Positions 51,937 to 60,158 of a DNA stretch of 64,000 nucleotides are shown piece after piece. The notes under the pieces were generated by a model. It saw nothing but the letters and a program-made list of their open reading frames with translations, made no database searches and was not told the origin of the DNA. Origin of the DNA: an uncultured Clostridia bacterium (GTDB taxonomy: Bacteria > Bacillota > Clostridia > Oscillospirales > Ruminococcaceae); assembly GCA_947627005.1 (NCBI GenBank), contig CANQUJ010000009.1, positions 1 to 64,000 on the forward strand, given 5' to 3'. A program made the translations under genes and the position numbers. Numbering within the stretch: the first letter of the stretch is position 1; the number at the start of each line of letters is the position of its first letter.

Positions 51937-52113
51937 TCACATAAACATACCGCCGAGAATGTCCATCATATTGCCGACCGAGTGCATCGCCTTGACAGTG
52001 TTGGACTTGAAGCGGCGCTTTTCGCTTTTGGTAGCGTTTGTAAGCGCATAGGTCGCGATACCCGCGGCCATTCCGACAGCTACGCCCTTGCAGATTGAGG
52101 AAACGTTCATCAT
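51937..52113 (-). CDS. Small conserved-looking protein of 58 residues, function unknown
   Basis: A short frame begins MMNVSSICKGVAVGMAAG and ends NMMDILGGMFM, stop at 51937. GAAAGGCGG lies 8 nt before the ATG at 52113. The product has an alanine/glycine-rich hydrophobic segment (about residues 10-25), a basic middle (TKSEKRRFKSNT) and a methionine-rich amphipathic end. This resembles small membrane-associated proteins common in Ruminococcaceae, but I cannot name a family. The overlapping frames in other phases look like its shadows. Confidence 0.7.
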   Translation of the reverse strand: MMNVSSICKGVAVGMAAGIATYALTNATKSEKRRFKSNTVKAMHSVGNMMDILGGMFM

Positions 52114-52193
52114 TTTGCATACCGCCTTTCAAAATATTGTGCGATTATTCTGCGCGGTTTTTCAAAAAATAAACCCGCGCGGGCGGCAATTTC

Positions 52194-52212
52194 GGCGGAA
52201 ATACTTTCCGCC
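52194..52212. promoter_or_regulatory. Perfect palindrome upstream of the pyridoxal kinase gene
   Basis: GGCGGAAA-TAC-TTTCCGCC is an exact 8-bp inverted repeat 34 bp before the ATG at 52246. A TATAAA box follows at about 52228-52233. It may be an operator or a leader hairpin; a second stem (GCGCGGTTT...AAACCCGCGC) lies at 52152-52180. Confidence 0.5.
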
Positions 52213-52245
52213 AAGCGGAATTTCGATTATAAAGGACTGATAAAA

Positions 52246-53106
52246 ATGTCTGATCAAAAAAGAGTCGCCGCGATTCACGACCTTTCGGGCGTGGGGCGAT
52301 GCTCGCTCTCGGTTATTTTTCCGACCCTTTCGGTTATGGGAATACAGGTCTGCGCGGTCCCGACGGCGCTTTTGTCGACCCACACCAACGGCTTCGGAGA
52401 CGTCGTTTTAAAGGATATGACCGACTATATTCCCGAGGCGCTGAAGCATTATATTTCCGCGGAAATAGGCTTCGACTGCATATATTCCGGCTTTCTGGCC
52501 TCAAAAGAGCAGGTCGGCCACTGCCTTGAATTTATGGACAGCTTTAAGGGCGCGCTTAGGGTAGTCGATCCCGTTATGGGGGACGGCGGAAAGAGATATA
52601 AAACCTACGACGATTCGCTTTGCCGCCGAATGAGCGAACTTGTTTCGGCGGCGGATATCATCACCCCGAACCTTACCGAGGCGGCGATTTTGCTGGATAT
52701 CCCTTATCCTACATCGCCGCTTACGGTCGGCGAACTTAAACGGATTTTGGTAAAACTTGCGGCCAAGGGCCCGAAGACGGTCGTCGTAACGAGCGTTTTG
52801 CTCGCCGACGGAGAGATCTGCAACGCGGGCTACGACAGCGAGCACAACGCCTTTTGGCGGGTGCCTTACGAGATGATTCCGCGAAGCTACCCCGGGACGG
52901 GGGACATATTTGCGAGCGTACTAACCGGCGGGATACTTTTGGGGGACAGCCTGCCCATCGCGATGACGAGGGCGACTGCCTTCTGCGAGTACGCCATCAA
53001 GACCACCTTCGGCTACGGCGCCCCCGCGAGAGAAGGGGTCATGCTCGAAAAATGCCTGCCGATGCTCGTCGAGCAGCGCACTTTTACGGAATACCGCCAG
53101 CTTTAG
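52246..53106 (+). CDS. pdxK: Pyridoxal/pyridoxamine kinase, PfkB/ribokinase family
   Basis: The predicted role is phosphorylation of B6 vitamers to PLP precursors. The 286-residue product starts VAAIHDLSGVGRCSLSVIFP, which with VPTALLSTHTNGFGD is typical of PdxK/PdxY. The following VVDPVMGDGGKRYKTYDD and DIITPNLTEAAILLDIPY are also typical, as is the anion-hole PGTGDIFASVLTGG with the catalytic Asp. Salvaged PLP would serve GlyA and HisC encoded in the window. It is probably monocistronic; AAAGGAC precedes the ATG. Confidence 0.9.
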   Translation: MSDQKRVAAIHDLSGVGRCSLSVIFPTLSVMGIQVCAVPTALLSTHTNGFGDVVLKDMTDYIPEALKHYISAEIGFDCIYSGFLASKEQVGHCLEFMDSFKGALRVVDPVMGDGGKRYKTYDDSLCRRMSELVSAADIITPNLTEAAILLDIPYPTSPLTVGELKRILVKLAAKGPKTVVVTSVLLADGEICNAGYDSEHNAFWRVPYEMIPRSYPGTGDIFASVLTGGILLGDSLPIAMTRATAFCEYAIKTTFGYGAPAREGVMLEKCLPMLVEQRTFTEYRQL

Positions 53107-53343
53107 CGAAAAGGGGGCGCGCGGCTTCAATTGTCCGCCCCACCCGCCCTCCCCCCAGCCCTTGTTTCCTCTCCGCCGCGCGCAAAAGCTTCCAAATTGC
53201 AACGCGGCGGCCTTTAATACTGCCGGCCGCGGCCTTTTGCGGGCGAAGCCCGCAAAGCCCCGCGCGCCTGCGGCGCGCGGGCAAAACCGCTCCGCGGTTT
53301 TGGGGCCGCGGCCCCTAAAACGCACTTTGTAAAGGAGAACGCC
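53107..53343 (+). repeat. GC-rich spacer built of nested palindromes
   Basis: This 237-bp gap before trmL is extremely GC-rich and holds several inverted repeats: GCGGGC-GAA-GCCCGC, GCGCGCCTGCGGCGCGCG, AAAACCGC-TCC-GCGGTTTT and GGGGCCGCGGCCCC, one after another between about 53235 and 53315. No coding frame in it looks real. A related composition (GGGGCCGCGGCTTC) occurs in the pgk-tpiA spacer. AAAGGAGAACGCC at its end is the trmL ribosome site. Confidence 0.65.
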
Positions 53344-53841
53344 ATGACGTTAAACATAGTTTTGGTCGAGCCGCAGATTCCGCAGAACACCGGGAATATC
53401 TCGCGAACATGCGCGGTTACCGGCGCACGGCTCCACCTTGTAAAGCCGTTGGGCTTTACTGTCAGCGACAAAAACCTTAAGCGCGCCGGCCTCGATTATT
53501 GGGACAAGCTCGACATCATCTACTACGATTCGCTCGCCGATTTCTTTGAAAAGACCAAAGGCGGCAAGTATTTTTACTTTACGACCAAGGGCAGAAACCT
53601 CTACACCGAGGTCGAGTACCCCGACGGCTGCTACATCGTCTTCGGAAGAGAGGACGCGGGGCTGCCCGAGGAGCTTTTGCATGACAACCCGGATTGCTGC
53701 CTGCGGCTGCCGATGAGGCCGACTTTGCGAAGCCTGAACCTCTCTAATTCTGTCGCGATCGCGGCTTACGAGGTTTTAAGACAGTGGGATTTTCCCGACC
53801 TCGAGCGGGAGGGAAAGCTCACGAAATTTGAATGGGAGTAG
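53344..53841 (+). CDS. trmL: tRNA (cytidine(34)-2'-O)-methyltransferase
   Basis: TrmL methylates the wobble-base ribose of two tRNA-Leu species. The 165-residue product is a minimal SPOUT (TrmH) methylase: N-terminal IVLVEPQIPQNTGNISRTCA, then LKRAGLDYWD, VFGREDAGLPEELL and the C-terminal knot motif IPM-like RLPMRPTLRSLNLSNSVAIA. Length and motifs fit TrmL, not larger SpoU enzymes. It is followed 3 bp later by a small P-loop kinase gene. Confidence 0.94.
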   Translation: MTLNIVLVEPQIPQNTGNISRTCAVTGARLHLVKPLGFTVSDKNLKRAGLDYWDKLDIIYYDSLADFFEKTKGGKYFYFTTKGRNLYTEVEYPDGCYIVFGREDAGLPEELLHDNPDCCLRLPMRPTLRSLNLSNSVAIAAYEVLRQWDFPDLEREGKLTKFEWE

Positions 53842-53844
53842 ATT

Positions 53845-54327
53845 ATGGCGCGAATAATCATAACTTGCGGAAAACTCTGCTCGGGAAAAACCACCTACGC
53901 CAAAAAGCTCGCGAATGAGCTTCCCGCCGTCGATTTTTCGGTCGACGACCTTACTCTTCTGCTCCTCGGCCCATACCCCGGCGAGGTTTTGGACGAATAC
54001 GTCGAGAAGTTAGAGGGATATTTCTTTGAAAAGTCGATAGAGCTCGCAAAAAGGGGAATAAGCTCGGTCATAGACATCGGACTGTGGACTAAGGCGGAGC
54101 GCGAGGCGGTAAAAAGGTTTTATCTTAAAAGGGGAGCCGCCTGCGAGCTTCACTATATCAAAATCTCCGACTCTGTTTGGCGCGAGCGCGTCGAAATGCG
54201 AAACAAAGACGTCAAGGAGGGGAGAAATTCGGCCTATTACGTCGACGAAAACCTCTTGAAAAAGTTCGAGAGCTTCTTTGAAGAGCCCTCGCCAGATGAA
54301 GTCGACGAGATCGTTTTTTCTGAATGA
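53845..54327 (+). CDS. Small P-loop (AAA/zeta-like) kinase of unknown substrate
   Basis: The 160-residue product starts MARIIITCGKLCSGKTTYAK with a Walker A loop (GKLCSGKT). A FSVDDLTLLLLG segment holds the likely magnesium-binding or catalytic Asp, SSVIDIGLWTKAERE resembles the Walker B strand, and a WRERVEMRNKD lid follows. This layout is shared by small metabolite, nucleotide or antibiotic kinases. The substrate is unknown. It is co-transcribed with trmL (3 bp gap). Confidence 0.72.
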   Translation: MARIIITCGKLCSGKTTYAKKLANELPAVDFSVDDLTLLLLGPYPGEVLDEYVEKLEGYFFEKSIELAKRGISSVIDIGLWTKAEREAVKRFYLKRGAACELHYIKISDSVWRERVEMRNKDVKEGRNSAYYVDENLLKKFESFFEEPSPDEVDEIVFSE

Positions 54328-54370
54328 AAGGATCGCTTTCGCGGTTTTGAGGAAAATTTTTCGCAAACTA

Positions 54371-54399
54371 TTGCTATTTTGCGGGAAGTTTAGTATAAT
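54371..54399 (+). promoter_or_regulatory. Promoter of pgk
   Basis: TTGCTA (54371-54376) and TATAAT (54394-54399) are 17 bp apart; AAAGGAGATAAATTATT precedes the ATG. Confidence 0.8.
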
Positions 54400-54450
54400 A
54401 TATCCGTCAAGCTTTACCACCGTATAAAATTGTAAAGGAGATAAATTATT

Positions 54451-55671
54451 ATGGCAGGATTAAACAAAGTTTCGGTAGACGACCTTTCGGTCAAGGGCAA
54501 AAAGGTCCTCGTAAGAGTCGACTTTAACGTTCCGCTGAAAGACGGCGTCATCACCAACGACAACAGAATCACCGCCGCTTTGCCGACTATCAACAAGCTG
54601 GTTGCCGACGGCGCAAAGGTCGTTTTGTGCTCTCACCTCGGCAAGCCGAAGAACGGGCCGGAGGATAAGTTCTCTCTCGCCCCGGTCGCCGAAAGGCTTG
54701 CGCAGCTCGTGAACACCAACGTCATCTTCGCGAAGGACGACGCCGTAGTCGGCGAGAACGCGAAGAAGGCGGTCGCGAATATGAAAGACGGCGAGATCGT
54801 TTTGCTTGAAAACACCCGCTTCCGCGGCAACGACGAGACCAAGAACGGCGAGAACCTTTCCAAAGAGCTTGCAGAGCTCGTCGACGGCCAGGTATTCGTT
54901 ATGGACGCTTTCGGCTCGGCCCACCGCGCTCACGCCTCGACCGTCGGCGTTACCAAGTATGTAAAAGAGACTGCCGTCGGCTATCTTATGCAGAAAGAGA
55001 TCGCATATCTCGGCAACGCGGTAGAGAATCCGGTAAGGCCGTTCGTAGCCGTTTTGGGCGGCGCCAAGGTCGCGGATAAGCTCAACGTCATCTCGAACCT
55101 CCTCGAAAAGTGCGACACCCTTATCATCGGCGGCGGCATGGCCTATACCTTCCTTAAGGCAAAGGGCCTCGAGATCGGCGAATCTTTGGTCGACGACGAA
55201 AAGCTCGACTATTGCCGCGAGATGCTCGCCAAGGCCGAAAAGCTCGGCAAAAAGCTTCTTCTCCCCGTCGATACCGTAGTCGCGGATTCCTTCCCCGACC
55301 CGATCGACGCCCCCATCGAGATCAAGACCGTCGCGGTCGAAGCCATTCCGGCGGACAAGATGGGTCTCGACATCGGCGAGAAGACCGCCAAGCTCTTCTG
55401 CGACGAAGTTTCAAAGGCCAAGACCGTCGTCTGGAACGGCCCGATGGGCGTATTCGAGAACCCTGTTCTCAATAAGGGAACTCTCGCAGTCGCAAAAGCG
55501 ATGGCGGACACCGACGCCACCACCGTCATCGGCGGCGGGGATTCCGCCGCGGCCGTTATAAGCCTCGGCTTCGCCGACAAGATGACCCACATCTCTACCG
55601 GCGGCGGCGCTTCTCTCGAATACCTCGAGGGCAAGGGGCTTCCCGGCGTTGACGCTATCGCCGACAAGTAA
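54451..55671 (+). CDS. pgk: Phosphoglycerate kinase
   Basis: Pgk makes ATP from 1,3-bisphosphoglycerate. The 406-residue product has [20 protein letters not shown], the substrate loop [34 protein letters not shown] and the nucleotide-binding GGGDSAAAV near the C-terminus. The codon use is strongly biased, as expected for a highly expressed enzyme. It starts the lower-glycolysis cluster pgk-tpiA-gpmI. Confidence 0.98.
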   Translation: MAGLNKVSVDDLSVKGKKVLVRVDFNVPLKDGVITNDNRITAALPTINKLVADGAKVVLCSHLGKPKNGPEDKFSLAPVAERLAQLVNTNVIFAKDDAVVGENAKKAVANMKDGEIVLLENTRFRGNDETKNGENLSKELAELVDGQVFVMDAFGSAHRAHASTVGVTKYVKETAVGYLMQKEIAYLGNAVENPVRPFVAVLGGAKVADKLNVISNLLEKCDTLIIGGGMAYTFLKAKGLEIGESLVDDEKLDYCREMLAKAEKLGKKLLLPVDTVVADSFPDPIDAPIEIKTVAVEAIPADKMGLDIGEKTAKLFCDEVSKAKTVVWNGPMGVFENPVLNKGTLAVAKAMADTDATTVIGGGDSAAAVISLGFADKMTHISTGGGASLEYLEGKGLPGVDAIADK

Positions 55672-55683
55672 TCATACAAAAAA

Positions 55684-55718
55684 CCGAGCGAACGGGGCCG
55701 CGGCTTCGTTCGCTTTTA
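55684..55718 (+). terminator. Terminator-like hairpin between pgk and tpiA
   Basis: AGCGAAC and GTTCGCT flank GGGGCCGCGGCTTC, followed by TTTT. No promoter for tpiA was recognised in the remaining 120 bp, so partial read-through is likely. Confidence 0.65.
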
Positions 55719-55842
55719 ACCGACAAGAGCGGGGGCGCGCCTCGAAAAAGCTCTGTTTGCAAAAAAGGCGCAGAACTGCGCCCGCCCTCCCTCCCCCCCG
55801 CGCTTTTTCTCGGCGCATATCACAAGAAAGGACAATAAACCA

Positions 55843-56610
55843 ATGAACAAAACACTTAGAAAAGCCGTTATAGCCGGCAACTGGAAGATGAACAAGACCC
55901 GCCCCGAGGCCAAAGAGCTTATCGAGGCGATTAAGCCGCTCGCCGCCGGCGCGGGCTGCGAGGTTGTGGTCTGCGTGCCGTTTACCAACCTTGAGACCGC
56001 CGTTGAGGCGACCAAGGGCACGAATATTCACGTCGGGGCGCAGAACTGCCACTTTGAAAAGTCCGGCGCCTTTACAGGCGAGATCTCGGCCGATATGCTC
56101 AAAGAGGTCGGGGTCGAATACGTCGTTTTGGGGCACAGCGAGCGCAGACAGTATTTCGGCGAGACCGACGAGACCGTCAACAAGCGCCTTAAAGCCGCAT
56201 TAGAGGCCGGTTTGAAGCCGATTGTCTGCATCGGCGAGCTTTTGTGGGAGCGCGAGTGCGGAATCACCGAGGAAGTCCTCGGAAAACAGTGCAAGCTCGA
56301 CTTCTACGGAATTTCGGCCGAGGATATGAAGAAAATAATCATCGCATACGAGCCCGTTTGGGCGATCGGGACCGGCAAGACCGCGACCGCCGACCAGGCG
56401 GAGGAGGCCTGCGCCTATATCCGCGCGGTGATCGCGAAGATGTTCGACAAGGAGACAGCCGACGCAGTCACCGTTCAGTACGGCGGCTCGATGAACGCCA
56501 AGAACGCCGCCGAGCTTCTTTCAAAGCCGGACGTAGACGGCGGACTTATCGGCGGGGCTTCGCTTAAAGCCCCCGATTTCGGCGAAATAATCAAGGCCGC
56601 GGGCGTATAA
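55843..56610 (+). CDS. tpiA: Triosephosphate isomerase
   Basis: TpiA interconverts dihydroxyacetone phosphate and glyceraldehyde 3-phosphate. The 255-residue product has the N-terminal AGNWKMNKTRPEAKELIEAI (with the catalytic Asn and Lys), VVLGHSERRQYFGETDE (catalytic His), the catalytic Glu in AYEPVWAIGTGKTATADQAE and the phosphate loop GLIGGASL. Ribosome site GAAAGGAC. It lies 171 bp after pgk and 18 bp before gpmI. Confidence 0.98.
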   Translation: MNKTLRKAVIAGNWKMNKTRPEAKELIEAIKPLAAGAGCEVVVCVPFTNLETAVEATKGTNIHVGAQNCHFEKSGAFTGEISADMLKEVGVEYVVLGHSERRQYFGETDETVNKRLKAALEAGLKPIVCIGELLWERECGITEEVLGKQCKLDFYGISAEDMKKIIIAYEPVWAIGTGKTATADQAEEACAYIRAVIAKMFDKETADAVTVQYGGSMNAKNAAELLSKPDVDGGLIGGASLKAPDFGEIIKAAGV

Positions 56611-56628
56611 GAAGAAAGGAAGCAAGCT

Positions 56629-58194
<1,566 letters not shown>

Positions 58195-58195
58195 G

Positions 58196-58226
58196 AAAAA
58201 GCAGACCCTTGCGGGTCTGCTTTTTC
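58196..58226 (+). terminator. Terminator of gpmI
   Basis: AAAAAGCAGACCC-TTGC-GGGTCTGCTTTTTC is a strong hairpin with a U tract beginning directly after the stop. Confidence 0.9.
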
Positions 58227-58228
58227 TT

Positions 58229-58276
58229 TCAGAAATCAGAAATCAGATTGTCAGAAATCAGAAGTTAGAAGGAAAG
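58229..58276 (+). repeat. TCAGAAATCAGA repeat module (left flank of repeat copy C)
   Basis: TCAGAAATCAGAAATCAGAT and TGTCAGAAATCAGAAG are followed by TTAGAAGGAAAGAAAG, nearly identical to 36360-36412. Confidence 0.75.
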
Positions 58277-58289
58277 AAAGCGAATCTAA

Positions 58290-58505
58290 AAGTTTTCGAT
58301 CCAACCTTTTTCAAAAGGTTGGCGAGGTCGAGGGCGAGAAGCCCTCGTCGCAGCCCGCAGGCTGCGAAAGCCCCAAACCGAAGGCGCCCTGCAAGGGGTG
58401 AATTGAAAAAACACCCCGGTGGGGTGTTTTTTCAAGAGGGGACGCTCTGAAAGAGAGAGCGTCCCCTTACAATTCGCGGCTGCGAGAGCAGTCGCGCACC
58501 TTAGC
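58290..58505 (+). repeat. Structured interspersed repeat, copy C
   Basis: The gene-free 58195-58702 interval holds this shorter copy. It has the stem CCAACCTTTT-TC-AAAAGGTTGG (58301-58322), GAGGGC-GAGAA-GCCCTC (58330-58346), TCGCAGCC-CGCA-GGCTGCGA (58348-58367) and the right-end GCGGCTGC-GAGA-GCAGTCGC (58476-58495). Copy-specific inverted repeats between middle and right end include AAAAAACACCCC/GGGGTGTTTTTT and GGACGCTCT/AGAGCGTCC. No gene is supported. Confidence 0.85.
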
Positions 58506-58561
58506 GTCGGGCTTTGGCCTCTTTTATCCGCAGCTCCGGCAGGAGCTGCGCCCTTTGCAGA

Positions 58562-58665
58562 AACCAGAAATCAGATTGTCAGAAATCAGAAGTTAAAAGG
58601 ATAGAAAGCGAAAAATCGCACAACCCCCAAAAAACACCTTCTGTTCTCTGCCCCTCTGTTCTCTG
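58562..58665 (+). repeat. TCAGAAATCAGA repeat module (right flank of repeat copy C)
   Basis: CAGAAATCAGATTGTCAG and AAATCAGAAGTTAAAAGGAT are followed by AGAAAGCG. Beyond, CTGTTCTCTG units at 58640-58672 look like a diverged inverted version. Confidence 0.65.
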
Positions 58666-58673
58666 CCAATCTG

Positions 58674-58701
58674 AAAAAATCCGCCCTAAGGGCGGATTTT
58701 T
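58674..58701 (-). terminator. Terminator of the AI-2E family gene
   Basis: On the minus strand AAAAATCCGCCC-TTA-GGGCGGATTTTTT is a strong hairpin with a U tract directly after the stop. Confidence 0.9.
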
Positions 58702-58702
58702 G

Positions 58703-59986
58703 TCATTCTTCTTCCTGCTCGTCTTCCTTTTCTTCCCCGCCCGAGACCTTTTTTATCTCCTCGGCGGGGATCTCTATCGGCTCGGCAGAGTCCCGCACAA
58801 GGCCGATCTCAACCCCCGGCATGGAGTAGTAGTCGTTGTCGGTCGGCATATTTTTCTTTTTTAGCCGCGAGTTTATATACGACCCGACGGCGTCGTATGC
58901 GACGGCGAAGAGCGGAACCCCCACGATCATTCCGATTATGCCGAACATCGAGCCGAATATGATGATCGAAAAGAGCATCCAGAAGGACGAAAGCCCGATT
59001 CTTGAGCCCAAGATCTTCGGGCCGATGATGTTTCCGTCAAGCTGCTGAAGCGCGATGATAAACAGAATAAACCAGATGACCTTCTTCGGCTCGGCGATGA
59101 GTATCAAAAGCGCCGAGGGTATCGCCCCGATAAAAGGGCCGAAGATCGGGATAATGTTGGTTATTCCGATGATTATCGAAATCAGCATAACGTAGGGCAT
59201 GTCGAAGATAAGCATACCTATGCAGCAGATAACGCCGATTATAACCGAGTCGATGACCTTGCCGTAGATGAAGTTCAAAAGAGCATTGTTGGTGTTGCTC
59301 GTAAAGCCGAATATGCGGTGATAGGTCTCGTCGCTGAACATAGCGACGACCGCCTTTTTCGCTTGTGCCTGCAAAGTCTCTTTGCTGAATAGGAAGTATA
59401 TCGCGAAGATGATCCCGAAGATGAAGTTTTTGACCGAATTTGCGAAGTTTAACAGGCTTGAAAGAAATTCGTTAAGCTTCGGGCCGATGGTAGAGAAGAT
59501 GGAGCGAATGGTCGACAAAATGTCGGTCAACTGGTCGTCGACTATGCCTTGTATGCTCGGAACATCTTTTAAAACCCTATCGAACCAGCTGCTGACGTTC
59601 GGCATCAAAACGTCGGTAAAGCCGCTGTAGATCCCCGGCAGGGCCGACATGATCTCCGGTATGACCGAAAGGATCACCGCCATTATAACCGCGATGAAGA
59701 CAAAGGTTGCGACCGCGACGCCTATCGCGCGGGTGACCTTCGGCCTCGGCTTTTTTCTGAATATGAACCGCCTAAAAAACTTTTCGGTCGACATCATTAT
59801 CGGGTTCATGATAAAAGCGATCGCCGCGCCCCAGATGACCGGCATAAATATCCCGACCACCGTCGAGAAGACCGACTTTACGGTGTCCCATCTGAATATG
59901 GCGACTATAAGAAGCAAGGTCACGACTATCGCGATTACGACGTATTTAAGGATCACGTTGTATTTTTTGTTGGATAAAAGCTTCAA
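58703..59986 (-). CDS. AI-2E family membrane transporter (UPF0118)
   Basis: The roughly 427-residue membrane protein has eight hydrophobic segments and the family core (ITNIIPIFGPFIGAIPSALL, then LDGNIIGPKILGSRIGLSSF and GVPLFAVAYDAVGSYINSRL). Family members have been linked to AI-2 export or sodium/proton exchange, so the substrate is left open. The TTG start at 59986 follows GGGGGGGTG; the longer frame to 60019 would include that site. A very acidic tail (EEKEDEQEEE) ends the protein. No clear promoter was identified. Confidence 0.88.
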   Translation of the reverse strand: MKLLSNKKYNVILKYVVIAIVVTLLLIVAIFRWDTVKSVFSTVVGIFMPVIWGAAIAFIMNPIMMSTEKFFRRFIFRKKPRPKVTRAIGVAVATFVFIAVIMAVILSVIPEIMSALPGIYSGFTDVLMPNVSSWFDRVLKDVPSIQGIVDDQLTDILSTIRSIFSTIGPKLNEFLSSLLNFANSVKNFIFGIIFAIYFLFSKETLQAQAKKAVVAMFSDETYHRIFGFTSNTNNALLNFIYGKVIDSVIIGVICCIGMLIFDMPYVMLISIIIGITNIIPIFGPFIGAIPSALLILIAEPKKVIWFILFIIALQQLDGNIIGPKILGSRIGLSSFWMLFSIIIFGSMFGIIGMIVGVPLFAVAYDAVGSYINSRLKKKNMPTDNDYYSMPGVEIGLVRDSAEPIEIPAEEIKKVSGGEEKEDEQEEE

Positions 59987-60158
59987 GCTTGCACCCCCCC
60001 ATAAGTTTATTAAGAACATTATACAGCATTTCCCCGAAAAAATCTACTGTATTTTAAAATTTAAGAAAATTTTTATTTTTTATCCCTTCAAGGGCTTTCT
60101 TTCGGACTCAAAGTGTGGTATCATAAAATTAGGAATAAGATTTTTATACGGAGGAACC

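Noticed and set aside
52152..52180. Stem GCGCGGTTT...AAACCCGCGC as terminator of the small minus-strand gene
   Set aside because: It lies upstream of that gene's start, so it cannot end its transcript; it may be a leader element of either divergent gene.
59649..60158. Upstream extension of the pcrA frame by 170 codons
   Set aside because: It is antisense to the AI-2E transporter gene, and the family start motif with a GGAGG ribosome site is at 60159.
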